A DNA stretch of 55,857 nucleotides from Deltaproteobacteria bacterium (GCA_007693585.1 REDH01000090.1:1-55857); one strand, 5' to 3'; positions 24,689 to 34,037 are shown, counted from the stretch's first letter. Notes: generated by a model not told the origin, from the letters alone. Numbers and translations are program-made.

Positions 24689-25585
24689 ATGATCGAACAG
24701 GAACGCAGTCCATTCGTCGTGCGCTTCGCTACCGCGTCCCACACGGGGCTCGTGCGGGAGCACAACGAGGACAAGCTGGTCGCCCTGCCGGAGCACGGTG
24801 TGTACGTCGTGGCGGATGGCATGGGGGGGCATGCGGCGGGCCGTGTGGCCTCGGACCTGTGCATCTCCGCCATCGAGGAGTTCTTTGCCGGTCAGGCCGA
24901 GCGGGACATCGAGGTGCGCGCGCGGGACGAGGCCGGTGAGCTGCAGCTCAACCGGGAGACGATCGACTTCGCGCAGTCGATTCTGCTTGCGAACCGGCGC
25001 ATCCATGAAGCGGCCCATGCGGATGCGGCGTTCGCCGGCATGGGCACGACCGTGGTCGGCCTTCGCTTCTTCGAGAACATCGTCGCGGTGGCACACGCGG
25101 GCGATTCGCGGGCCTATCTGCTTCGCGGCAACGATCTCGATCAGCTCACCGAGGACCACTCGCTCTCGAACTTTCTCCACGCTCTGGGGCGGGAAGCCGA
25201 AGCGCAGCTCGCCGAAGCGACGATGTCCAACGTGATCATGCGGGCGCTGGGGCTCGAGGCCGAGGTGGCGGTCGACACCCAGGAGCTGGAGGTCGAACCG
25301 GGCGACCGGTTTCTCCTGTGCTCGGACGGGCTCTCGGACCTGGTGCCGTACGAGGACATCAAGGGGCTGCTCGATGACCACACGCTGAGCCGGGAGGAGA
25401 TCGTGGAGAGCCTGTTGCAGCGTTCCCTCGCCGCCGGTGGGCGCGACAACATCTCCATCCTGCTCGTCGACGTCCTGCCGCGAGGCCTCTCCGAGGACAC
25501 GGCGGACATTCCGCCCGAGACGGCCACCAGCGCGGCCACCGTCCAGATGCAGGCCATTCCGGCCCGACCGCGGGGGGAGGACTGA
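24689..25585 (+). CDS. PP2C-type serine/threonine phosphatase
   Basis: 298 aa. PPM/PP2C motifs in order: HTGLVREHNEDKL, VVADGMGGHAAG, AVAHAGDSRAYL, LLCSDGLSDLV and GGRDNISILLV. The metal-binding aspartates are intact. It dephosphorylates Ser/Thr-phosphoproteins, opposing Hanks-type kinases common in Myxococcota; none is adjacent. The C-terminus has a short Thr/Ala-rich tail. An upstream in-frame ATG at 24584 gives an extra 35 residues of non-conserved sequence. Confidence 0.93.
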   Translation: MIEQERSPFVVRFATASHTGLVREHNEDKLVALPEHGVYVVADGMGGHAAGRVASDLCISAIEEFFAGQAERDIEVRARDEAGELQLNRETIDFAQSILLANRRIHEAAHADAAFAGMGTTVVGLRFFENIVAVAHAGDSRAYLLRGNDLDQLTEDHSLSNFLHALGREAEAQLAEATMSNVIMRALGLEAEVAVDTQELEVEPGDRFLLCSDGLSDLVPYEDIKGLLDDHTLSREEIVESLLQRSLAAGGRDNISILLVDVLPRGLSEDTADIPPETATSAATVQMQAIPARPRGED

Positions 25586-25776
25586 GCTTCGGCCTGACGG
25601 TCCAGCCCGGGGCGGGGGCGTCGCGGTCGTCGCTCGGACGGGTATCGCGCGCGGGCTCACGGAGGACCTGGCCCTCGGGGCGCGTTGCGCTTGCATGCAG
25701 CCGGGCAGCGAGACTACCACACCCGGCGACGGCGTGCGCCGTGTGACCCACCCGTTCCGAACCATGCAGAGCGAAC

Positions 25777-26652
25777 ATGCGTGACCTCGCCGAAGGACTG
25801 CTCGACCCCATTCCCGTTCTCGATCACGGCTTCGTCCGGCTGGTCGACTGCATGCCGCGGGCGGTCGAGGAAGACGGCGAGACTGCGGACCATGCCATCG
25901 CGAGGGCGGCGCGCGTGTCCTACCAGGCGGGAACCCGGACCTCGCGCTCCGACCGTGGGCTCATCCGCTACCTGATGCGCCACTGGCACACCTCGCCGTT
26001 CGAGATGGTCGAGCTGAAGTTTCATGCCAAGATGCCGATGTTCGTGGCGCGGCAGTGGGTACGGCACCGGACGGCCTCGATCAACGAGATCAGCGCGCGT
26101 TACTCCGTCCTGCCCGAGGAGGTCTACCGCCCGGAGCCCGGGGACATCCGCCCGCAGTCGACGACCAACCGGCAGGGACGAGGCGACGAAGCACTGGATG
26201 CCGAGTGCACCGAGCGCAGTCTCGCGTCGATGGATCGGGTCGCGGAGGGCGCATTCGGCGCGTACCGGTCGATGCTCGAGGACAACGTTGCGCGCGAGAC
26301 CGCCCGTGGTGTCCTGCCCGTGAACACCTACACCGAGTGGTACTGGAAGGCGAACCTGCTCAACGTGATGCGCTTCCTGCAGCTGCGGCTGGACCCGCAT
26401 GCGCAGATGGAGATTCGGGTCTATGCGGAGGCCATGGGCTCTCTCGTCGCGCGGCTCGCGCCCTGGACGTGGGAGGCCTTCGAGGAGTACTGGCGGCATG
26501 GGCAGCGGTTCAGTGCGCCGGAGTGGGCTGCCATTGTCGCGGAGTTGGACGAGGATGCGCTGAAGCGCATCGAGGGGCGTCTGGTCGACGTCCAGTCCCC
26601 CGGTGAGCTGCGCGAGTTCTCGGTCCGCCTGCGTGCGGCGAAACCTGAATAG
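25777..26652 (+). CDS. thyX: FAD-dependent thymidylate synthase
   Basis: 291 aa. The ThyX motif RHRTASINEISARYS is exact, with HTSPFEMVELKFH upstream and NLLNVMRFLQLRLDPHAQ (flavin and dUMP contacts) downstream. It makes dTMP from dUMP using FAD, NADPH and methylene-tetrahydrofolate. The ORF stands alone with 190 nt upstream, in which I see no clear promoter. Confidence 0.95.
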   Translation: MRDLAEGLLDPIPVLDHGFVRLVDCMPRAVEEDGETADHAIARAARVSYQAGTRTSRSDRGLIRYLMRHWHTSPFEMVELKFHAKMPMFVARQWVRHRTASINEISARYSVLPEEVYRPEPGDIRPQSTTNRQGRGDEALDAECTERSLASMDRVAEGAFGAYRSMLEDNVARETARGVLPVNTYTEWYWKANLLNVMRFLQLRLDPHAQMEIRVYAEAMGSLVARLAPWTWEAFEEYWRHGQRFSAPEWAAIVAELDEDALKRIEGRLVDVQSPGELREFSVRLRAAKPE

Positions 26653-26722
26653 TGCCGGATGCCCGGCCGTCCCACGCAGTGGACGCCCGCCCCCTCCCGC
26701 CCGGTATCGTCCGGAGGACCCC

Positions 26723-27331
26723 ATGCCATCATGCCGCCGACTTCTCCTGCTCTCCAGCCTGCTGCTCGCGCTTCCCGTGGCGGCCGAGGGACCGCTTCAT
26801 GGGGACCATCCCCCGCAGGTTCCCCCCGGGGCTGTGGCCCCAGGGCCGGCGGAGCCTGACGGGATGAACGGGCTGGATCGACTGCTCGTGCTGTTGAGCG
26901 GGCACCACGGGATTCCGTCTCGGGACGAGCTCGAGGCTGCGGTCCCGGACGTGCGCTCGTTGCTGTGGCAGGTCGCCATGGAACGCGAGCAGCACCCCAT
27001 CCAGCGCGATCGCGCCATCGCCGCCCTCGCGTGGTGGGGAGACGAGGAAGTGCAGGAGCTCTATCGTGATCTGATTCGGAGTGCCGACACGAGCACCATG
27101 CTTCGCCACCGCGTGGTGGGTCTGGCCGCCCGCTACTTCGGCGAGGCGTCCATCGAGGACATCTCGCCGCTGCTGGATCATCCGGATCTGCAGCTTCGCC
27201 TCACCGCGGCCGACGCGCTGGGCCAGATCGACACGGCCACGTCCCGCGCGCTCCTGCGGGAGGCGCTGCATGAGGGCACGCCGGCCCTCCTGCGCGAGCG
27301 AATCGAGGCCGCTCTCGACGACGCCCGCTGA
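26723..27331 (+). CDS. Secreted HEAT-like repeat protein, 202 aa
   Basis: Signal peptide RRLLLLSSLLLALPVAAEG. Then a Pro-rich linker and helical pairs of HEAT type (RDRAIAALAWWGDEEVQELY, HRVVGLAARYFGEASIED, LLDHPDLQLRLTAADALGQI, TSRALLREALHEGTPALL). HEAT repeats form binding scaffolds; periplasmic function unknown. GGAGG with 6-nt spacing fixes ATG 26723. Confidence 0.8.
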   Translation: MPSCRRLLLLSSLLLALPVAAEGPLHGDHPPQVPPGAVAPGPAEPDGMNGLDRLLVLLSGHHGIPSRDELEAAVPDVRSLLWQVAMEREQHPIQRDRAIAALAWWGDEEVQELYRDLIRSADTSTMLRHRVVGLAARYFGEASIEDISPLLDHPDLQLRLTAADALGQIDTATSRALLREALHEGTPALLRERIEAALDDAR

Positions 27332-27356
27332 CCCTGCTCCAGCCCGGAATTCCGTC

Positions 27357-28379
27357 ATGTTTCAGTGTTCCCTGTTGACGCGGTGCCTGCCCACTGCCCT
27401 CGCCCTGTGTCTGCTGGTGGCGTGCGGTTCGCCTCAGGTGGCGGATCCGCCGCAGGCGGCGGAGCGGCCGGTCATCGCACCCCCGGCGACCCCCGATGGC
27501 GATGCGGTTGTGGAGCCACCGTCTCCCGGCGCTCTCGAGGTGAGCGCCCTCGTTTCGGCCGACTGGCTGGAGGCGCACCTCGCGCATCCCGAAGTGTTGG
27601 TGATCCACATCGGGGGGGAGGAGGGCGGGAGCGCGTCGACCGGGCTCATCCCGGGCCAGGTCAGGATGGCGTTCGAGGACATCGTGGTGCGCGATCGCCA
27701 TGGCATCGGGTTCGTGCTGCCCGAGATCGCGGTCCTTCGGGAGGCGTTCGAGTCCGCGGGGGTATCGGACGATCGCGTGGTGGTGCTCACCGGGGATCGC
27801 GAGGGGCTGTTCGCGGCCCGGGGCTTCTTCTCGCTTCATGTGCTCGGGCTTGGGGATCGCGTGGGCCTCCTCGATGGGGGGCTGGAGCAGTGGGTGGAGG
27901 ATGGCCGTCCGACCGCTGATGCGCCGGCCGATGCCATCCGGGGCTCGATCTCCGCGGAGCCCCGGCTGGATCTGGTCGTCGATGCGCAGTTCGTGCTCGA
28001 TCATCTGGAGCACCCGGGGCTTCAGCTCCTCGATGCGCGTCCGCCGATGGAGTATCGCGGCGCGGTGTCCGGCGACGATGTCCTGATCCCGGGGCACATT
28101 CCCGGAGCGGCCAACGTGTTCTGGATGGACACCCTGCGCGCGGAGGACCGTCCGCTGATGCGATCCCGGGAGGAGCTGGAGGAGCTGTTCCTCGGGAAGG
28201 AGATCGACTCGGCAGATGAGCTCATCGTGTACTGCCGGCTGGGCCTGATGGCGAGCTTCGCGTTCTTCGTGGCGGAGTGGCTCGATCGGGAGGTTCGGGT
28301 GTACGACGAGAGCTACGTGGACTGGACGCGCCAGGACGACTACCCGGTGGTTCGCATCGTGCCTGCTGCTTCGGAGTGA
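27357..28379 (+). CDS. Double-rhodanese sulfurtransferase lipoprotein
   Basis: 340 aa. Lipobox LVACGS follows a hydrophobic leader (ALALCLLVAC). There are two rhodanese modules, at about residues 60-190 and 200-335. The first lacks the catalytic Cys (VVLTGDREGLFAARGFF at its loop) and is likely structural. The second keeps LIVYCRLGLMASFAFF with Cys at the active-site loop, and LQLLDARPPMEYRG is the CH2A motif. It likely transfers sulfur in the periplasm. Its last codons lie in the first copy of a 90-bp imperfect tandem duplication. Confidence 0.88.
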   Translation: MFQCSLLTRCLPTALALCLLVACGSPQVADPPQAAERPVIAPPATPDGDAVVEPPSPGALEVSALVSADWLEAHLAHPEVLVIHIGGEEGGSASTGLIPGQVRMAFEDIVVRDRHGIGFVLPEIAVLREAFESAGVSDDRVVVLTGDREGLFAARGFFSLHVLGLGDRVGLLDGGLEQWVEDGRPTADAPADAIRGSISAEPRLDLVVDAQFVLDHLEHPGLQLLDARPPMEYRGAVSGDDVLIPGHIPGAANVFWMDTLRAEDRPLMRSREELEELFLGKEIDSADELIVYCRLGLMASFAFFVAEWLDREVRVYDESYVDWTRQDDYPVVRIVPAASE

Positions 28380-28525
28380 GCGCTGCGCGGCTGACCGGTC
28401 GGTGCCGCACCCGGGAGCGGCGGGAGCGGAGCAGCGGTGGTTCGCATTGTGCAGACTGTTTCGGGGTGAGCGCTGCGCGGCCGGCTGGTCGGCGCCGAGG
28501 CTAGGAACGGAGGGAGCGGGGGAGG
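28346..28525. repeat. 90-bp imperfect tandem duplication
   Basis: Copy 1 at 28346-28435 and copy 2 at 28436-28525 align without gaps at about 70 of 90 positions; the block TGAGCGCTGCGCGG is identical in both. Copy 1 holds the last codons of the rhodanese gene; copy 2 repeats a decayed version of them with a stop in the same place, then reaches the last codons of the opposing gene. Confidence 0.7.
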
Positions 28526-30042
28526 GGGCCACCGGTGAGGGCTGCGATGGCGCTGGCCACGGAGGCCCGGGTCCAGCCTGCCTCGGCGAGGCGTTCGAGG
28601 CAGGCCTTGTCGACCTCGATCTCGTCCACGTGCTCGTCGAGCCCGAGGGCGTCGAGCAGGTCCCGGGCGGCGATGGGGAGTCCGGCCCATTCGAGTCCGA
28701 TCGCGTTTCCGCGGATGGTGGCGAGGGGTTCCTCGGCCGGGTAGCGGAAGCCCTCGGTGGGCGCTCCGCCGAGGAGCTGGCACAGGGCTGCCCAGCGGGT
28801 CCAGGGGACGAGCACGAGCGTGTCGTGGAGGACGGTGAAGCCGTGTTCGCGGAGTGTTGCGGCCTGTGCCCGGGCGACTTCCTCGGGCAGTTCGAGGGCG
28901 GTGAGTCCGCGGACGATGCTGCAGTCGTCGAGGGCCCGAAGCGCATCGTCGAAGAGCGCTGCGAGGGTGTCGGGGACGGGTGTCCGGGCTCGGTCGAGCA
29001 CCCTCGCCCGGAAGAGTTCCGGGTCCATGCCGTTGTCGAGGGCACGCGCGACGCTGTCCTTGTCGAGGCGGTAGGTGATCGCCGGTTCGGACCAGTCCAT
29101 GGGGGGGGACTGGGCGACGCGCCGGGCGAGGTACTCGTCGCCGAAGTCGGCTTCGTGCCGGAAGAGGGTGATGTCGCGGCTTGCGTCCAGGATGAAGGGC
29201 CTGCGTTCGTCCGGGGGTGGGGGCACGTTCGGGTCGTCTGCTCGCCCATCGAGGACCGCCCTTCCGAGTGCGGTGAGCCGGAAGATCCGGGCCTCTTCGG
29301 CGGGTGCCTCCTCGTCGTGGCGCCGGGCGAGCTCCACCCAGCCGAAGCGGACGGCAAGGAAGAGGGCGTAGTCGGCGAGGCGGGCGATTTCCGGGTCGAT
29401 CCGACCCGGTCGGTGATCGGGCTTCGGGTGGTCCTCGGGGTGGAGGAGCGCGGGGTCGAGTGCGGTCAGGGAGGCGGCGAGCCCGGTGCCGGTGAGCCAG
29501 GTGTCGTCGGGCGCGGCGGCGAGGCCGGCGATGAGGGCTTCGCGGAGTTCGGCGGGGCTGCGCAGGAAGTCGCGTCGGAAGAAGCGGCCGAAGTTGTGGC
29601 GGTAGCCTTCCTGGTCGCGCGCATCGCAGCGCTCGTCCCACTCGATCATGTCCACCCAGGCGTTCCGCAGGAGGAGTCCGCGGGAGAGGGGATCGGCGGT
29701 GAAGAAGGGGTCGGCGCCTCCCCCGACGCGGAGGACCTGTTCGTCGTCCTTCTCGATGAGGCGGAGTTCCCAGGCGAGGGCGTAGGCGAACCGGACCTGG
29801 TCGCACTCGTCCCAGTCGTGGAGGAGGGTCTCGGGGTCCTGCCAGTGGAGGCGTTCGTTGATGGCGGTCCACAGGGGTTTGGGCGGGATTCCCGTTCTTG
29901 TGAGGGGATAGTCCCGTTCCTGGACCGCCTCGACCACGCCGCAGAGTTCCTCGAGCAGCTCTCTGGGCGAGGGGGGGAGGGGTCGAAGCACCGGGCCTTC
30001 GTGGATCTCGTGGTACATGCCCATGTCCGGCTCCGGGTTCAT
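28501..30042 (-). CDS. Helicase-associated (XPB/Ssl2-like) domain protein without helicase motifs
   Basis: 513 aa. The central-to-C-terminal part resembles the helicase C-terminal DNA-binding-type domain seen in actinobacterial helicase-associated proteins: PFILDASRDITLFRHEADFG, then AITYRLDKDSVARALDNGMD and TPVPDTLAALFDDALRAL. The N-terminal part is Trp/Asp-rich (WTAINERLHWQDPETLLHDW). No P-loop, DEAD box or other ATPase motif is seen. DNA binding is inferred. ATG 30042 overlaps the upstream small gene by 4 nt. Confidence 0.75.
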   Translation of the reverse strand: MNPEPDMGMYHEIHEGPVLRPLPPSPRELLEELCGVVEAVQERDYPLTRTGIPPKPLWTAINERLHWQDPETLLHDWDECDQVRFAYALAWELRLIEKDDEQVLRVGGGADPFFTADPLSRGLLLRNAWVDMIEWDERCDARDQEGYRHNFGRFFRRDFLRSPAELREALIAGLAAAPDDTWLTGTGLAASLTALDPALLHPEDHPKPDHRPGRIDPEIARLADYALFLAVRFGWVELARRHDEEAPAEEARIFRLTALGRAVLDGRADDPNVPPPPDERRPFILDASRDITLFRHEADFGDEYLARRVAQSPPMDWSEPAITYRLDKDSVARALDNGMDPELFRARVLDRARTPVPDTLAALFDDALRALDDCSIVRGLTALELPEEVARAQAATLREHGFTVLHDTLVLVPWTRWAALCQLLGGAPTEGFRYPAEEPLATIRGNAIGLEWAGLPIAARDLLDALGLDEHVDEIEVDKACLERLAEAGWTRASVASAIAALTGGPLPRSLRS

Positions 30043-30284
30043 GCGTCGTCCAGACGTTCCGAGAAGTAGGGGTGCAGCCCGAGCTTGAGGAGGCGCCTGC
30101 GGAGGCGTCCGATGCGCTCGGGATCGACGAGGGCGCGGCGGTCATCGAGTCGCATCCAGACGATGCCGCGGATCTCGGGGTCGGCGAGGATCGCGTCCAC
30201 GCCGCCGGGTTCTCTCGTGCGGAGCAGGGCGACGTTGTGGTGCGCGATGATCGGGGGGGTCCCCCCGTTGTCGGCTCTGTTCAT
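30039..30284 (-). CDS. Small hypothetical protein, 81 aa
   Basis: GGAGG lies 7 nt before ATG 30284, and the stop overlaps the next gene (ATGA), so it is a real cotranslated partner. Sequence MNRADNGGTPPIIAHHNVAL, then VDAILADPEIRGIVWMRLDD and RIGRLRRRLLKLGLHPYFSE: mostly helical and basic, no known family. Confidence 0.7.
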   Translation of the reverse strand: MNRADNGGTPPIIAHHNVALLRTREPGGVDAILADPEIRGIVWMRLDDRRALVDPERIGRLRRRLLKLGLHPYFSERLDDA

Positions 30285-30433
30285 CCAGGTTCCTCCGGGA
30301 CCGCCGGCGAGTCGGACGGTGCGTACCCCTTGCCAGCGCGTATCGAACGGGCTTACCGCTGCCCGGCGCCCTGGGCGGCCTCCAGCGGTGGCCACCACAC
30401 CCGGGCGCTGCGCCGACAACGCTTCCCTGCCAG

Positions 30434-31489
30434 ATGCGATCCACCATGTCCACGCCTTCGCGGTCCCGGCTCCAGCGCTTCCGTGAGTTGCTGCTGCCCG
30501 GTCGGGCGCCGGTCACCACCCTGATGATGCTCTTCTGTCTGGGGTGGTGGATGCTGCTCGCTCTCCAGACGGGCGACATCGGGCGGTTCGGGGTGTCCAG
30601 CCTGCTGCGGGCCGGCGCCAACTACACCCCGTTCTCGCTGCACGGCGAGCCGTGGCGCCTCCTCGCCTACGCCTGGCTCCACGGGGGCATCCTCCACCTG
30701 GCCATGAACCTCTATGCCCTGCACGTGGTCGGGGGCATGGTGGAGGGGCGTTTCGGCAGCGCACGGTACGCGGTCCTCTACATCGTCGCTGCGCTCGGGG
30801 CCGGTCTCGCGTCCGCGCTCGGCACGCCGCTCGCTCCTTCCGTCGGGGCCAGCGGCGCGATCCTCGGCGTCGTCGGAGCCGGGGCCGTGGCCGGTCACCT
30901 CATGGGCAACCGAATCGGGGAGCACATCCGCAACCAGCTGCTCGTCTGGTTCCTCATCATCATGGGGATCGGCATCGTCGGCGACTCCGCCGGCCTGCGC
31001 TTCGACAATTGGGCCCATGCGGGCGGATTCGTCACGGGCGCGCTGCTCGGTGGGCTCTTCCATCTCGTCGAGCGCCGTTGGCGCCACGCGTCCCTGGCCG
31101 AGGGAGTTCTCGCGGTGGTCATCGTGGGGTCCGGCCTCGTCTCTGCGATCACGCCGTGGGTGCTCTACCGGGACCTTCCGGTGGTGTCCGACCAGGACGG
31201 GGTTCGTGCGGCGGCCGCGCAGGCGCGGGCATGGAACGCCTGCAGCGAGGCGCTGCGCCAGCATGACCTCGACGCGGCCCTCACCCCGTGCCGCAACTAT
31301 CGGCTCGTCGACTTCGGGCGCTACCGGGGCTACGTGGTCATGGCGCTCCTGCAGGACGCGCTGGAACGGCCGCTGGCCTCCCGGCATGCCCACGGGGCGC
31401 TCCGCACGGTGCACGCCACCGGGGCGGGCCTCGAGCCCTCTCCCCCCGAGGAGGCTCGGCGCATGCTCCTCGAACTCCTCGAACGCTGA
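30434..31489 (+). CDS. Rhomboid-family intramembrane serine protease
   Basis: 351 aa. The catalytic Ser is in GASGAILGVVG and the catalytic His in WAHAGGFVTG, with the classic WRLLAYAWLHGGILHLAMNL strand and loop of the N-terminal helices. It cleaves helices within the membrane. About 130 residues follow the six-helix core, including one further hydrophobic segment (GVLAVVIVGSGLVSAITPWV) and a soluble tail. ATG 30446 is an alternative start. The neighbouring minus genes diverge. Confidence 0.9.
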   Translation: MRSTMSTPSRSRLQRFRELLLPGRAPVTTLMMLFCLGWWMLLALQTGDIGRFGVSSLLRAGANYTPFSLHGEPWRLLAYAWLHGGILHLAMNLYALHVVGGMVEGRFGSARYAVLYIVAALGAGLASALGTPLAPSVGASGAILGVVGAGAVAGHLMGNRIGEHIRNQLLVWFLIIMGIGIVGDSAGLRFDNWAHAGGFVTGALLGGLFHLVERRWRHASLAEGVLAVVIVGSGLVSAITPWVLYRDLPVVSDQDGVRAAAAQARAWNACSEALRQHDLDAALTPCRNYRLVDFGRYRGYVVMALLQDALERPLASRHAHGALRTVHATGAGLEPSPPEEARRMLLELLER

Positions 31490-31503
31490 ACCCCGGAACC
31501 GCC

Positions 31504-32874
31504 ATGACCCGTCCCTTCTCCGAGGCCCAGTGGCAGCAGATCGGCGACGAGGCGGTCGATGATCTCCGTGCCCTGCTGCGCATCCCCACGGTCAACCCGC
31601 CGGGCGACGAGGGCCCCGCAGCGGACTGGGTGGAGGAGAAGCTCCGCGCGGACGGGCTCGAACCCGTGCGCCTGGACGACGGGGCCCGGCCCAACGTGGT
31701 CGCCCGCCTGCGCGGAGACGGCACCGGCGGTGGGCCGCTGCTCCTCGCCGGGCACCTCGACGTCGTGCCGGTCGAGCCGGAGCACTGGTCGGTACCGCCC
31801 TTCGACGGGGTCATTCGCGACGGCTACCTCTACGGGCGAGGGGCCATCGACATGAAGAACATGGTCGTGATGTGCATGCACGTGCTCAAGCTGGCCCGGC
31901 GTGCCGGTCTGGTGCCGACCCGGGACATCCTCTTCGCCGCCGTCGCCGACGAGGAGGAGGGATGCACCCACGGCTCGCGCTTCCTGGTGGAGCAGCATCC
32001 GGAGCACGTCCGGGCCGAGTACATGATCGGTGAGGTGGGTGGTTTCTCCCAGGACATCGGCGATCACCGCTACTACCCCATCCAGGTCGCCGAGAAGGGG
32101 ATGTGCCGGATCCGCATCACCGCGCGCGGCGAGCCCGGCCACGGCTCCATCCCTCATGGCCACAACGCGCTGACCCGTCTCAGCCTGGCACTCCTCCTGC
32201 TCGGCGAGACACGCCTCCCGGTTCACCGCACGGAGACCGTCGACACCACGCTCACCATCCTGGGCGAGACCCAGGGCGGGCCGATTCGCCACGTCCTCTC
32301 GCTCCTCCCACGCCGCGGCTTCACCGGTCTCGTGCTCGACCGTCTCCTCCCGGATCGCGCCCTCGCCAATGTGTTCGGCGCATGGCTGTCCAACACGGTG
32401 ACCGCGACGATGCTCGACGCCGGCATCAAGGCGAACGCCATCCCCAGCTCCGCATCGGCGATCCTCGACGGCCGTCTGGTCCCGGGGCAGACCGCGGAGG
32501 ATCTCCTGCGCGAGATCCATGCGCTCGTCGGACCCGACTACGAGCTTCAGGTGCTCGCCGCTTTCGAGGGCCGAGAGGATCCCGTCGACGACCCGCTCTA
32601 TCGCGCGATCTGCGACAACGTCCGCAGGCACGACCCCGGCAGCATCCCCATGCCCGTGCTCACCCCCGGCTTCACCGACGCCCAGTTCTTCGGGCGGCTC
32701 GGCGCGCGCTGCTATGGCTACAGCCCCGTCCGGTTTCCACGCGAGGACGGCGTGGTCTTCTCCCGCCTCTTTCACGGCCACGACGAGCGCATCCACGTCG
32801 ACGGATTCCGGTGGGGTCTTCGCGCTCTCTGGGACCTCGTGCATCGCTTCGCCTTCGCACCGGCAGGTCGCTGA
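31504..32874 (+). CDS. M20-family metallopeptidase
   Basis: 456 aa. Metal-ligand blocks: LLLAGHLDVVPVE, GRGAIDMKNMVV, AAVADEEEGCTHG, and a C-terminal FHGHDERIHVDG. A dimerisation lid domain (VAEKGMCRIRITARGEPGHG) is present, so it is a full-length dipeptidase or acylase-type enzyme with two metal ions; the substrate cannot be inferred. It starts 14 nt after the rhomboid stop. Confidence 0.9.
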   Translation: MTRPFSEAQWQQIGDEAVDDLRALLRIPTVNPPGDEGPAADWVEEKLRADGLEPVRLDDGARPNVVARLRGDGTGGGPLLLAGHLDVVPVEPEHWSVPPFDGVIRDGYLYGRGAIDMKNMVVMCMHVLKLARRAGLVPTRDILFAAVADEEEGCTHGSRFLVEQHPEHVRAEYMIGEVGGFSQDIGDHRYYPIQVAEKGMCRIRITARGEPGHGSIPHGHNALTRLSLALLLLGETRLPVHRTETVDTTLTILGETQGGPIRHVLSLLPRRGFTGLVLDRLLPDRALANVFGAWLSNTVTATMLDAGIKANAIPSSASAILDGRLVPGQTAEDLLREIHALVGPDYELQVLAAFEGREDPVDDPLYRAICDNVRRHDPGSIPMPVLTPGFTDAQFFGRLGARCYGYSPVRFPREDGVVFSRLFHGHDERIHVDGFRWGLRALWDLVHRFAFAPAGR

Positions 32875-33005
32875 CCTGCGGGAATGACCCCGCCCGGCCC
32901 GTCGTTCCACGGGACGACCGCCGGCGCCTTCGCTGCCTTCCGCTTCCCCGCTCGATGTCGCCTCCGGCCAGCCGAGCGCACGACTTCTCCCCGGTCTCCA
33001 CACCC

Positions 33006-34031
33006 ATGCAGCGCATCGCCATCCCCGTCCTCCTCGCCGTGGCGCTCTGCGTCCCGGCCCTCGCCCACGGGTTCCTCGTCCCGCTCCGTCAGCAGGATGC
33101 GCACGTCTTCCCCGCCCGGACCGACGACGTTCACATCACGTCGCTGCGTCTGGACGTGCGCCAGGGCAGCGCCATCGACCGGCCGGACGCCGAGGCCCAG
33201 CGCTGGGACGTCGACCTCGAGCTGGCCGTTCGCAACCGCCGCTCCCGCCCCGTCGAGCAGCGTCTCGGCGTCGTCATCGAGCCGCAGCGGTCGGCCCACA
33301 CCTCGGTCCTCGCCCGCGGCGCCGTCGTGCCCACCGCTCCCGAGACCCCGCGCCACGACGGTCACCTCCGCGATCACCACTATCCCGACGTCCTCGGCTT
33401 CTCCCTCTCCCTCGCGCCGCACGAGCTCGTGCTGCTGCGGATCCGCACTCGCGTCACCGCCCGCACCGACGAGCTCGGTCAGACCTGGATCGAGCTTCCC
33501 CTCCAGCCCCTTGGCCTCTTCGACGATGACATCGGCACCGCCTGGATCCGGGTCGACTCGCGCGAGCGCATGATCGGCCTGCGGGCGAGCCTCACCGGGT
33601 GGACCCGTCATGACGGACCCGCCCCCGGGGCCTCCTGGTACATCCGGGACTGGAGCATCACCCGCCCGCTGCGCATCGGCTGGATCGCCCCCTGGCCCAT
33701 GCTCGTCCGCGCGGCGCTCGTCGAATCCTGCCCTGCCCCCTGGGACCTCCTGCAGCAGGTGGCGAGCGGTCAGCCCGACAGCCTCCGGGCCTTCCTCGAC
33801 GAGGTCGACGAGGATGCGCGCCGCTTCTGTGCCAGCCTGCCCCTGATCGTGAACGGCTACCGGTTCTCGAGCGCCGAGATGCGCGAGCGGCTCTCCGACA
33901 TCCCGCTCGGCCGCTACCTGCCGGGCGCCCCCGACGAGGCCCGGCTCTACCTCCCCGACGCCACCTTCGAACGCGATCGGCTCAGCGAGGTCGAGCGCCT
34001 CTACATGGACACCCTCCAGCGCTTCCGCTGA
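33006..34031 (+). CDS. Secreted protein of unknown function, 341 aa
   Basis: Signal peptide IPVLLAVALCVPALAHG, then beta-rich sequence (VHITSLRLDVRQG, WDVDLELAVRNRR, LGVVIEPQRSAH, LVLLRIRTRVTA) that could be an Ig-like sandwich. The C-terminus has FCASLPLIVNGYRFSSAEMR and YLPGAPDEARLYLPDATFER, vaguely like a YARHG-type module; too weak to name. It is in the same orientation as the M20 gene, 131 nt downstream. Confidence 0.75.
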   Translation: MQRIAIPVLLAVALCVPALAHGFLVPLRQQDAHVFPARTDDVHITSLRLDVRQGSAIDRPDAEAQRWDVDLELAVRNRRSRPVEQRLGVVIEPQRSAHTSVLARGAVVPTAPETPRHDGHLRDHHYPDVLGFSLSLAPHELVLLRIRTRVTARTDELGQTWIELPLQPLGLFDDDIGTAWIRVDSRERMIGLRASLTGWTRHDGPAPGASWYIRDWSITRPLRIGWIAPWPMLVRAALVESCPAPWDLLQQVASGQPDSLRAFLDEVDEDARRFCASLPLIVNGYRFSSAEMRERLSDIPLGRYLPGAPDEARLYLPDATFERDRLSEVERLYMDTLQRFR

Positions 34032-34037
34032 ACCGGC

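Noticed and set aside
25691-25720. TTGCAT-18-TACCAC ahead of thyX
   Set aside because: Poor match in both boxes and non-standard spacing.
28402-30069. 555-aa plus-strand reading frame
   Set aside because: Gly/Glu/Val-rich mirror of the helicase-associated gene.
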